From positions 1-53,736 of the forward strand of contig CAMOIC010000007.1 in the NCBI GenBank assembly GCA_946615965.1: 53,736 nt of DNA, written 5' to 3'. Numbering within the stretch: the stretch's first letter is position 1; each line of letters opens with the position of its first letter. This DNA comes from UBA3700 sp002372775. Lineage in GTDB: Bacteria > Bacillota > Clostridia > Christensenellales > UBA3700. Of the stretch, positions 34,964-42,564 are shown piece after piece. The notes under the pieces were generated by a model. That model saw only the letters and a list, made by a program, of their open reading frames with translations. It did no database searches and was not told where the DNA came from. Position numbers and translations under genes: made by a program.

Positions 34964-35686
34964 TTAATTTGCTGTATATAATCTCTTGTATGGATTAGCA
35001 GAGTTTGGTTTTAAAACAAAGAAGTGCTCGTCCATAATGTTCTTTTCGTTTAGATTGAAATCTTTTGCATATTCAACTAAATAAGTTTCTAGTTCTTTTA
35101 AATCTTCTTCGCTTGCGTCTTCACATTTAACTTGTGGAGGTAGTGGGGAAGTAATTTCTTTAGCTCTTAAGAATATCTTTCCACCATGCATACCAACACC
35201 TGTAAAGTTTCCAACAATATCCTTGTTGCCAGCTAAATTTAATACAACTAATATTCCTCCTGCCATATACTCACCTAGGAAGCTACCAACTTTACCTCCG
35301 ATGATAATAACAGGGAACTTTTCTTTATAAGCTTTCATATGGATACCAGTTCTATAACCAGCATCTCCATTAATATATATTTTGCCACCACGCATTGCGT
35401 ATCCAGTAGCATCACCAGATGAACCATGAACAATAATCTTTCCTTCATTCATAGTGTCTCCAACTGCATCTTGCACAGAGGCCATAACTTCAATGTTAGA
35501 ACCATCCATATATGCACCAAGTGCATTTCCTGGAACGCCTTCAATCTTTATATTCTTTCCGCCAATGCCGGCAGCAATATATCTTTGTCCTACTACATTC
35601 TTTAATTTAATATCTGAATCTTGAGATGATCTAACTAGATCACATACTTCTTTATAATCTTTATCTAAACAATCAATAGTAACCAT
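34964..35686 (-). CDS. Glutamate synthase GXGXG (domain 3) subunit
   Basis: A 240-aa protein matching the C-terminal beta-helix domain of GltB. Repeated Gly-rich turns are visible (GNALGAYMDGS, GSSGDATGYAMRGG, GDAGYRTGIHMKA, GEYMAGG), the GXGXG ladder. In split archaeal-type glutamate synthases this domain is a separate chain supporting the ammonia channel and subunit contacts; it has no chemistry of its own. It overlaps the FAD gene by one base. Fifth of the split-gltB genes. Confidence 0.88.
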   Translation of the reverse strand: MVTIDCLDKDYKEVCDLVRSSQDSDIKLKNVVGQRYIAAGIGGKNIKIEGVPGNALGAYMDGSNIEVMASVQDAVGDTMNEGKIIVHGSSGDATGYAMRGGKIYINGDAGYRTGIHMKAYKEKFPVIIIGGKVGSFLGEYMAGGILVVLNLAGNKDIVGNFTGVGMHGGKIFLRAKEITSPLPPQVKCEDASEEDLKELETYLVEYAKDFNLNEKNIMDEHFFVLKPNSANPYKRLYTAN

Positions 35687-36924
35687 TAATGAGACCTCCC
35701 TAATTTTTCTTGTCTGTCTTTTAGAGTGAATGCCATAAGTTGTGGATGTTCTCTAACTAGAGTGTAGTCAATAGAATCTAGTGGTGTCTTATTTCTAATT
35801 AGGGAAGTATAAATACCAGCTCTTTGTACATCACCAATCATAATAAATCCGACAAGCTTATTATCCTTTGTGAATAATACCTTATAATTATTCTCGTCAT
35901 CTAAAACGATATCTTTATCGCCAATATAACTACCAGCAGTAATGATATGTAAATCAAAGAATCCAATTGAGTTCATAGGCATTGCTTGATCAAATGGCTC
36001 TTCGCCGCCTGCCATAGAAATACCTGCAGCTCTTCCTTGGAAATATGCATTTGGTAAAATTGCTACAATTCTTTGTGTATCACAAGAGATATCAAAACAT
36101 TCTGCACAGTCACCACCTGCATATATATCTTCAATAGAAGTCTTTCCTAATGTATCTACAACAATACCTCTATTAACTTGTCCACCGATTGCTTGGAATA
36201 ATTGTGTATTTGGTCTAACACCAACTGCAGTAACTAATGTGTCAAAACTTAGTTCTTTACCTTGAGTTGTTGTAGCTGTTGCAGCACTTGTAAATTCAGC
36301 AATACTTTCACCAAGAATGAATTTAACACCTTTCTTTTCTAATGATGCTTTTACAAGGTCACTTCCTTTTTCATCTAATATGCTTGGTAATACTCTATTA
36401 GCAAGATCAATAACTGTTATTGATTTAACTTTGCTTAAGATACCTTCAACACACTTTAGACCAATAAGACCTGCACCTACTACTAATACATTAGATTCAG
36501 AATTAATCATAGAATCTAACTTTAGGGCATCATCAATTGTCATAAATGATGTTTTCTTTTCTACAAGTTCGATTCCTTTCATTGGAGGAAGGAATGGTCT
36601 TGAACCAGTAGCTAGCATTAACTTCTTGTAAGAAACAGTTGAACCATTAGATAGGGCAACTTGCTTCTTATCTTTATCTATTGCTGTAACTTCAACACCT
36701 AATATTGTTTCTACTTTGTTATCGTCATAGAAAGATAAATCTCTATAATTCATCTTCTCTAGAGTTGTCTTTCCCATTAACATATAAGAAATTAATGGAC
36801 GTCCATAAACAAAGTGGTTTTCATTACCAATTACTGTAATTGTGCCAGTTGTATCGACTTTTCTTATTCCTTCAATAGTACCGATGGCAGCAATTGAATT
36901 ACCAATTATTACATAATCACTCAT
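35686..36924 (-). CDS. FAD/NAD(P)-dependent oxidoreductase of the glutamate synthase cluster
   Basis: A 412-aa pyridine-nucleotide-disulphide reductase fold. The FAD-binding start is YVIIGNSIAAIGTIEGIR, the NAD(P) Rossmann motif VVGAGLIGLKCVE is at about residues 147-159, and the second FAD motif ends with DIYAGGDCAE. No CxxxxC redox disulphide is seen, so it resembles rubredoxin/ferredoxin reductases or the electron-input role of GltD. It overlaps the GXGXG gene and lies 2 nt after the ferredoxin gene, so it probably feeds electrons from NAD(P)H through the ferredoxin to the FMN subunit. Confidence 0.83.
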   Translation of the reverse strand: MSDYVIIGNSIAAIGTIEGIRKVDTTGTITVIGNENHFVYGRPLISYMLMGKTTLEKMNYRDLSFYDDNKVETILGVEVTAIDKDKKQVALSNGSTVSYKKLMLATGSRPFLPPMKGIELVEKKTSFMTIDDALKLDSMINSESNVLVVGAGLIGLKCVEGILSKVKSITVIDLANRVLPSILDEKGSDLVKASLEKKGVKFILGESIAEFTSAATATTTQGKELSFDTLVTAVGVRPNTQLFQAIGGQVNRGIVVDTLGKTSIEDIYAGGDCAECFDISCDTQRIVAILPNAYFQGRAAGISMAGGEEPFDQAMPMNSIGFFDLHIITAGSYIGDKDIVLDDENNYKVLFTKDNKLVGFIMIGDVQRAGIYTSLIRNKTPLDSIDYTLVREHPQLMAFTLKDRQEKLGRSH

Positions 36925-36926
36925 TT

Positions 36927-37358
36927 TTATCTCTCCTCGTATACTATTGCATGGTTAGGGCAGCCCTTTACACATGCAGGTTCTTTGCTTGAATTTTGTA
37001 AGCATAGTTCGCACTTTTGCATTACACCTTTTTGTGATGGCATGATTGCTCCATATGGGCAAGCCATTACACAACTATGACAGCCAACACACTTTGTGTC
37101 ATCAATTCTTATTACACCATCCTCATCTAAATGAAGAGCACCAGCAATACAAGCTCTAACACAAATTGGATCTTTGCAATGTCTACATTGAACAGCAAAA
37201 GAAATACCATTTGCCTTTTCGACTTTTATTCTTGGGTTAATAGTTACGTTATTTAACGCCTTTACCATATCAGTCATACCAGAATTGGCAAATGCGCAAT
37301 TATATTCACATAATCTACAACCTAAACACCATTTCTCATTAACATAAACTCTTTTCAT
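36927..37358 (-). CDS. Polyferredoxin-type 4Fe-4S protein
   Basis: A 143-aa HycB/CooF-like electron-transfer protein. Four Cys clusters are visible: CLGCRLCEYNC, CRHCKDPICVRAC, CVGCHSCVMAC, and CELC...CVKGC. These can hold up to four 4Fe-4S centres. It sits between the FMN and FAD genes of the split glutamate synthase and presumably relays electrons between them. Confidence 0.87.
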   Translation of the reverse strand: MKRVYVNEKWCLGCRLCEYNCAFANSGMTDMVKALNNVTINPRIKVEKANGISFAVQCRHCKDPICVRACIAGALHLDEDGVIRIDDTKCVGCHSCVMACPYGAIMPSQKGVMQKCELCLQNSSKEPACVKGCPNHAIVYEER

Positions 37359-37369
37359 TGCTATTCACC

Positions 37370-38875
37370 TTATTCTCCAGCATGCTTGATTCCAAGAATC
37401 TCTAATTCTTTTTCTGTTAGGCCAACTCCTCTTAACATTAATCTATTACCTCTTAATGCTTCAATAGAGTTAATACCCATACCACCCATCATCTCTTTGA
37501 TTTCATGTGTCCATGCTTCAATTAGATTAACAAGTCTTTGTGAGCCTACATCTGGGTTTAATCTCTTAGTTAAATCAGGTCTTTGTGTAGCAATACCCCA
37601 GTTACATCTACCAAGGTGACATGATCTACATAAGTGGCAACCAAGTGCAAGTAGGGCACCAGTTGCAATATAACAAGCATCAGCTCCTAAGGCTATAGCT
37701 TTTACAACATCTGCTGATGATCTAATAGAACCACCAACAACTAAAGATACATTATCTCTAATACCTTCATCTCTTAATCTCTTATCTACCGTAGCAAGAG
37801 CAAGTTCAATAGGTATACCTACATTATCTCTAATACGAGTTGGAGCAGCACCTGTACCACCTCTGAAACCATCGATAGCAATAATATCTGCGCCAGATCT
37901 TGCAATACCTGATGCAATAACAGCTACGTTATGTACAGCAGCAATCTTTACGATAACTGGCTTCTTATAATCTGAAGCTTCTTTTAATGAATATACAAGT
38001 TGACGTAAATCTTCAATTGAATAAATATCATGGTGTGGAGCTGGAGAGATTGCATCTGAACCTTCTGGAATCATACGAGTCTTTGAAACGTCAGCTGTAA
38101 CTTTTTGTCCAGGTAAGTGTCCACCGATACCAGGCTTAGCACCTTGTCCCATCTTAATTTCAATGGCGGCACCAGTATTTAAGAAGTCTTTATTAACACC
38201 AAATCTGCCTGAAGCTACTTGAACAATAGTATTTGGACCATATTTATAGAAGTCTTCATGAAGACCACCTTCACCAGTGTTATATAAAATACCAAGTTCT
38301 GTAGCTGCTCTTGCTAATGATTCGTGAGCATTGTAGCTGATAGAACCATAACTCATAGCTGAGAACATAATTGGTGTAGATAATTCAAGTTGTGGAGGTA
38401 AGTTGTTAACAATATTGCCAGACTTATCTTTAACGATATCTTTTGGCTTTGCACCTAAGAATGTTCTTGTCTCCATTGGTTCACGTAGTGGATCGATAGG
38501 AGGGTTTGTTACTTGAGATGCATTGATTAAAATCTTATCCCAATATACTGGAAGTGGTTCTGGATTACCCATTGAAGATAATAAAACACCTGCAGTATCT
38601 GCTTGTTTATATATTGATGTCATATTTGCTTGTGTCCAGTTAGCATTTTCCTTAAAGCAGTTATCAGACTTAACAATCTTTAAAGCTTTAGTTGGACATA
38701 GAGCAACGCATCTATGACAGTTTACACACTTTGTTTCATCAGATAGCATCACCTTTAAATCAGAATCATATCTATGAACTTCGTTAGAGCATTGATTTTC
38801 ACAAACTCTACATTTAATACATCTATCTTGATTTCTAACAACCTCGTATAAAGGTTCTATAAAATTAATAGCCAT
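37370..38875 (-). CDS. gltB: Glutamate synthase FMN-binding (domain 2) subunit with N-terminal ferredoxin domain
   Basis: A 501-aa catalytic subunit of archaeal-type glutamate synthase. Residues about 15-70 hold two 4Fe-4S motifs (CIKCRVCENQC, CVNCHRCVALC). The rest is the FMN TIM barrel with GEGGLHEDF, GQGAKPGIGGHLPG, DGFRGGTGAAPT and the C-terminal cluster CHLCRSCHLGRC that binds a 3Fe-4S centre. It makes glutamate from 2-oxoglutarate and the ammonia supplied by the amidotransferase subunit encoded 3 nt upstream. Confidence 0.92.
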   Translation of the reverse strand: MAINFIEPLYEVVRNQDRCIKCRVCENQCSNEVHRYDSDLKVMLSDETKCVNCHRCVALCPTKALKIVKSDNCFKENANWTQANMTSIYKQADTAGVLLSSMGNPEPLPVYWDKILINASQVTNPPIDPLREPMETRTFLGAKPKDIVKDKSGNIVNNLPPQLELSTPIMFSAMSYGSISYNAHESLARAATELGILYNTGEGGLHEDFYKYGPNTIVQVASGRFGVNKDFLNTGAAIEIKMGQGAKPGIGGHLPGQKVTADVSKTRMIPEGSDAISPAPHHDIYSIEDLRQLVYSLKEASDYKKPVIVKIAAVHNVAVIASGIARSGADIIAIDGFRGGTGAAPTRIRDNVGIPIELALATVDKRLRDEGIRDNVSLVVGGSIRSSADVVKAIALGADACYIATGALLALGCHLCRSCHLGRCNWGIATQRPDLTKRLNPDVGSQRLVNLIEAWTHEIKEMMGGMGINSIEALRGNRLMLRGVGLTEKELEILGIKHAGE

Positions 38876-38878
38876 AAA

Positions 38879-39967
38879 TTATTGAACCCCCTTTTCTAAT
38901 CTGATGATTACTGGTTCGCCACCCTTAGGGTAGTAAACATTTGTTGCGTCTTTGCAAATTCTTCTAATAGCACTTTCTTCGCTTGCGATAAACTTCATAT
39001 CGTCCTTCTCTGCAATAACCATAGAACGAAGTTTTAATCTATCGTTTAGTGCCATTAATCCATCTTTGAAACCAACAATAATAGAGAAAGGTCCAGTGAT
39101 TAATTGAGATGAAAAAACATTTCTTAAATATGTTTCTTTATCTCTTTGATCTTTTGGCATTCTTGCAATTGTCTCCCAGAATGGAGCTGCTATAACGCCT
39201 GCAGATTCTTCAAGAGTTAATCCTTTTCTTCTTGTTAAATAATCTAATATGTATGTAATTACTTCTGTATCTGTTTGAAGTGTACATTTATAACCATACA
39301 TTTCCATAGCACGTCTATTTGCGTCATATGATGAAATTTCACCGTTGTGAACTACAGATAAATCTAGTAGGGAGAATGGATGCGCGCCACCCCACCAACC
39401 TGGAGTGTTTGTTGGATATCTACCATGGGCTGTAAATGAATAACCCTCATAGTTTTCAAGCATATAGAATCTACCAACATCTTCTGGGAAACCTACAGCT
39501 TTGAATACACCCATATTCTTTCCGCTTGAGAAAATATATGCGCCATCAATTTGTGTATTAATCTTGAATACTGATCTTATAACATACTCTTCCTCAGATA
39601 GTTGAGCAGCATCTAGTTTAGTCTTTAGGGGAGTAACAAAATATCTCCAAATTAGTGGAGCATCAGTAATTTCTTTAATTTGTCTTGTTGGAACTTTAGA
39701 TAAGTTAACTATATCGTAATATGTTTCGATAAATTCTTCACATTGCTTTTTTGCAATACTGTCTGTGTAGAAAACGTGAAAAGCATAGTAATCTTTGTAT
39801 TCTGGATAAATACCATATCCAGCAAAACCGCCACCAAGTCCATTTGATCTATCATGCATTACAGCAATAGATTTAATGATGTCTTCGCCACTAAATGTTC
39901 TTCCTTTAGTAGAGATCATTGCGGCAACAGCACATCCAGATGGATTTCTAAATTGACCTTCTAACAT
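38879..39967 (-). CDS. Glutamate synthase glutaminase (domain 1) subunit
   Basis: A 362-aa class II glutamine amidotransferase. Cys12 (NPSGCAVAA) is the likely N-terminal nucleophile after removal of a short propeptide. AHGRYPTNTPG, VVHNGEISS and LQTDTEVI are the conserved substrate-binding motifs. It releases ammonia from glutamine for the FMN subunit. It heads the split-gltB operon. The leader just upstream carries a terminator and a hexaloop hairpin. Confidence 0.88.
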   Translation of the reverse strand: MLEGQFRNPSGCAVAAMISTKGRTFSGEDIIKSIAVMHDRSNGLGGGFAGYGIYPEYKDYYAFHVFYTDSIAKKQCEEFIETYYDIVNLSKVPTRQIKEITDAPLIWRYFVTPLKTKLDAAQLSEEEYVIRSVFKINTQIDGAYIFSSGKNMGVFKAVGFPEDVGRFYMLENYEGYSFTAHGRYPTNTPGWWGGAHPFSLLDLSVVHNGEISSYDANRRAMEMYGYKCTLQTDTEVITYILDYLTRRKGLTLEESAGVIAAPFWETIARMPKDQRDKETYLRNVFSSQLITGPFSIIVGFKDGLMALNDRLKLRSMVIAEKDDMKFIASEESAIRRICKDATNVYYPKGGEPVIIRLEKGVQ

Positions 39968-40001
39968 TGTTTTTCTCCTATTTTTACTATTATTCTTTAA
40001 T

Positions 40002-40059
40002 AAAAAAATAGGCGCTCAATCTCTCCACTTTTCGTGGTTAAATTGAACGCCTTTGTTCA
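40002..40059 (-). promoter_or_regulatory. ANTAR-type antitermination leader of the gltB-pyrG operon
   Basis: On the minus strand a 5-bp hairpin TGAAC-AAAGGC-GTTCA (40059-40044) has a hexaloop with A at position 1 and G at 4, the ANTAR-target signature. Its 3' half is shared with a terminator: GGCGTTCAAT (40051-40042) pairs with ATTGAGCGCC (40020-40011), with a CCAC/GTGG tip and then a run of seven Ts (40008-40002). The two structures exclude each other. Only one hexaloop hairpin is evident; described ANTAR sites normally have two. Confidence 0.6.
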
Positions 40060-40078
40060 CGCAATTATTTATATTTTG

Positions 40079-40107
40079 ATTGTAGATTGTTGCTTTTTTC
40101 TTGTCAA
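40079..40107 (-). promoter_or_regulatory. Promoter of the glutamate synthase-pyrG operon
   Basis: Minus-strand TTGACA (40107-40102), a 17-bp spacer and TACAAT (40084-40079). Initiation near 40072 places the hexaloop hairpin about 13 nt into the RNA. Confidence 0.75.
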
Positions 40108-40227
40108 CCGGAAATTTTATTTTTTTGCCTAAAAATGTGTTGATTTATATCCAATATTTCTATAAAATATTGATTAGTGATATACGAAAAAAATCGCTAA
40201 AGTGGAGAAAAAATTTGAAAAAAGTTA
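40108..40227. other. Non-coding stretch between two divergent promoters
   Basis: AT-rich DNA between the gltB and glnN promoters. CAATATTTCTATAAAATATTG is an imperfect AT palindrome near 40152-40172. I see no gene and no recognisable operator; it could hold an activator site. Confidence 0.4.
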
Positions 40228-40256
40228 TTGACACAAAAAAGTCACTTTGGTATATT
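40228..40256 (+). promoter_or_regulatory. Promoter of glnN
   Basis: TTGACA (40228-40233), a 17-bp spacer and TATATT (40251-40256); expected start near 40263. Confidence 0.75.
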
Positions 40257-40273
40257 GAAGAAGATAAATATGT

Positions 40274-40312
40274 CAGCAACGGCGCTGTGGATTAGTCCAT
40301 GGTGCCGATTTT
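40274..40312 (+). promoter_or_regulatory. ANTAR-type antitermination leader of glnN
   Basis: The hairpin CAGC-AACGGC-GCTG (40274-40287) has the A1/G4 hexaloop. Its 3' part is also the 5' arm of a 12-bp terminator stem: CGGCGCTGTGGA (40280-40291), loop TTAG, TCCATGGTGCCG (40296-40307), then ATTTTCGTTT. Forming one prevents the other, as in ANTAR-controlled antitermination. It mirrors the divergent gltB leader. Confidence 0.6.
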
Positions 40313-40369
40313 CGTTTATAGCGGAAAAATATAAAATAGAAATAAACTTTTTTAGAAGGAGAAATATAT

Positions 40370-42457
40370 ATGACAAGCGTTCCAGAAATATTTGGTTCAA
40401 TGGTATTCAATGATTCAGTAATGAAAGAAAGATTGCCTCATGAAACTTACAAGGCAATGCATAAAGCCATTCAAGATGGCGAATCTCTTGATATCACAAT
40501 CGCAAATGTAGTTGCAAACGCAATGAAGGATTGGGCTATCGAAAAGGGAGCTACACATTACACTCACTGGTTCCAACCAATGACAGGTATTACTGCTGAA
40601 AAGCATGACAGTTTTATCTCACCTACAAAAGAAGGAACAGTTATTATGGAATTCTCTGGTAAGGAATTAATCAAAGGCGAACCAGATGCTTCTTCATTCC
40701 CATCAGGTGGTTTAAGAGCAACTGCAGAAGCTAGAGGTTATACTGCTTGGGATCCAACATCATATGCATTTATTAAGGATAAGTGCTTATGTATTCCAAC
40801 AGCATTCTGTTCTTATACAGGTGAAGCACTAGATAAGAAGACTCCACTTTTACGTTCTATGGCTGCTATCAATAAGCAAGCATTAAGAATTTTGAAATTA
40901 TTCGGAGATGAATCAACATCAGTTAAAACAACTGTTGGTCCAGAACAAGAATATTTCTTAATAGATAAGAGCGTATATGAACAAAGAAAGGATTTAATCT
41001 ATACAGGTCGTACATTATTTGGCGTTCCAGCTCCAAAGGGACAAGAAATGGATGACCACTACTTCGGTGTTATTAAGCCAAGAGTTCAAGCATTCATGAA
41101 TGACTTAAATGAAGAATGCTGGAAGTTAGGAATCCTATCTAAGACAGAACATAACGAAGTTGCTCCAGCTCAACACGAGCTTGCTCCAATCTTCTCAACA
41201 ACAAATATTGCTACAGACCACAACCAAATCTTAATGGAATTATTACAAAAGGTTGCAAAAAGACATGGTATGGTATGCTTACTACATGAAAAGCCATTCG
41301 ATGGTGTAAATGGTTCAGGTAAACATAACAACTGGTCAATCTCAACAGATACAGCAAACTTATTAGAGCCAGGTGATACACCAGATGAAAATGCTAAATT
41401 CTTAATTTTCTTAACTGCTGTTATCAAGGCCGTTGATGAATATCAAGACTTATTAAGATTATCTGTTGCATCTGCTGGTAACGATCATAGATTAGGTGCT
41501 AACGAAGCTCCTCCAGCAATCGTATCAATGTTTATCGGTGATGAATTACAAGCAGTATTAGATTCAATCGAGTCAGGTGTTAAGTTTGCAGGAAGAAAGA
41601 AAGTACAAATGACAATCGGTGTTGACGTACTTCCTAAGTTCCCAAAAGATACTACAGATAGAAATAGAACATCACCATTCGCATTCACAGGTAATAAGTT
41701 CGAGTTCCGTATGGTTGGCTCTGCAGATTCAATCGCTTGTGCAAATATCATGATCAATACAGCTGTAGCTGAAGAATTAAGACAATTTGCAGATGAACTT
41801 GAAAAAGCATCAGATTTCAAAGCAGCTCTAAATGATTTAATCAAGAGAGTTATTAAGGAACATAAGAGAATTATCTTTAATGGTAACGGTTATGATGATG
41901 CATGGGTAGCTGAAGCAGAAAAGAGAGGACTTCTAAATCTAAAGACAACTCCAGAAGCTCTTGCTAAATATACAGAAGCTAAGAACTTAAAGATCTTTGA
42001 ATTACATGAAGTATTCACAGAAGCTGAAGTTAAAGCTAGACAAGAAATCTTACTTGAGAATTATGCTAAGTTAATTAATATTGAAGCAATCACAATGATG
42101 CAAATGGCAAGAAAGTCAATTCTTCCAGCAGTTACATTATATTCAAAGGAACTTGCTGAAACAGTTATGACAAAGAAGAGTGCAGTTGCTGGTATCGATT
42201 GCTCATATGAAGAAGGTATCTTAAAGAAGATCGCTGCAAATAGCACAACAATGGTTCAAAAAGTTCTAGAACTTGAAGAAGCACAAAAGAAAGCTTATGC
42301 AACAGAAGGTGAAATGGCAAAGGCACTAGCTTATAAGGATAATGTAATTCCTTTAATGGCTGAAGTAAGAAAGTGCTCAGATACAATGGAAAAGATCGTA
42401 TCAAAGAAGTTCTGGCCATTCCCAACATACGGAGATATCTTATTCTCAGTAAAATAA
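40370..42457 (+). CDS. glnN: Glutamine synthetase, type III
   Basis: ATP-dependent synthesis of glutamine from glutamate and ammonia. The 695-aa length is that of GSIII (GlnN). Active-site parts are complete: VGPEQEYFLID, HNEVAPAQHELAPIF, GSGKHNNWS, and DHRLGANEAPPAIVSMF, which is specific to GSIII. AAGGAG lies 8 nt before ATG. This is evidently the working glutamine synthetase here, as the second GS-like gene (47205) is degenerate. Its leader has a hexaloop/terminator switch. Confidence 0.95.
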   Translation: MTSVPEIFGSMVFNDSVMKERLPHETYKAMHKAIQDGESLDITIANVVANAMKDWAIEKGATHYTHWFQPMTGITAEKHDSFISPTKEGTVIMEFSGKELIKGEPDASSFPSGGLRATAEARGYTAWDPTSYAFIKDKCLCIPTAFCSYTGEALDKKTPLLRSMAAINKQALRILKLFGDESTSVKTTVGPEQEYFLIDKSVYEQRKDLIYTGRTLFGVPAPKGQEMDDHYFGVIKPRVQAFMNDLNEECWKLGILSKTEHNEVAPAQHELAPIFSTTNIATDHNQILMELLQKVAKRHGMVCLLHEKPFDGVNGSGKHNNWSISTDTANLLEPGDTPDENAKFLIFLTAVIKAVDEYQDLLRLSVASAGNDHRLGANEAPPAIVSMFIGDELQAVLDSIESGVKFAGRKKVQMTIGVDVLPKFPKDTTDRNRTSPFAFTGNKFEFRMVGSADSIACANIMINTAVAEELRQFADELEKASDFKAALNDLIKRVIKEHKRIIFNGNGYDDAWVAEAEKRGLLNLKTTPEALAKYTEAKNLKIFELHEVFTEAEVKARQEILLENYAKLINIEAITMMQMARKSILPAVTLYSKELAETVMTKKSAVAGIDCSYEEGILKKIAANSTTMVQKVLELEEAQKKAYATEGEMAKALAYKDNVIPLMAEVRKCSDTMEKIVSKKFWPFPTYGDILFSVK

Positions 42458-42482
42458 TATAGATAAATAATAATAAGTAGAA

Positions 42483-42527
42483 CGCAAAGACTGCGAGACT
42501 TGGAAAAATCTAAGTCTCGCTTTTTTT
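42483..42527 (+). terminator. Terminator between glnN and amt with an overlapping antiterminator-like hairpin
   Basis: GCGAGACTT (42493-42501) and AAGTCTCGC (42512-42520) form a 9-bp stem followed by seven Ts. Just before it, CGCA-AAGAC-TGCG (42483-42495) forms a small hairpin whose right arm uses the first bases of the terminator. The loop reads AAAGACT if the A-T pair opens, giving A1 and G4 as in the gltB and glnN leaders. It may be a conditional terminator for amt-asnB. Confidence 0.65.
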
Positions 42528-42564
42528 ATTCAATGAAAACAATTTTTATGATGGAGAAATATAT

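Noticed and set aside
40002..40059. Glutamine (glnA-type) riboswitch upstream of gltB
   Set aside because: GCGTTCAA-like bases recall the glnA aptamer, but its conserved GGGACGGAAGUAGG core is missing.
40228..40413. A 61-codon frame and a shorter ATG frame (starting MSATALWIS) over the glnN leader, possibly a leader peptide
   Set aside because: The frame overlaps the promoter and hairpin-terminator, the internal ATG has no Shine-Dalgarno, and its codons show no run of one amino acid. The structured RNA explains the sequence better.
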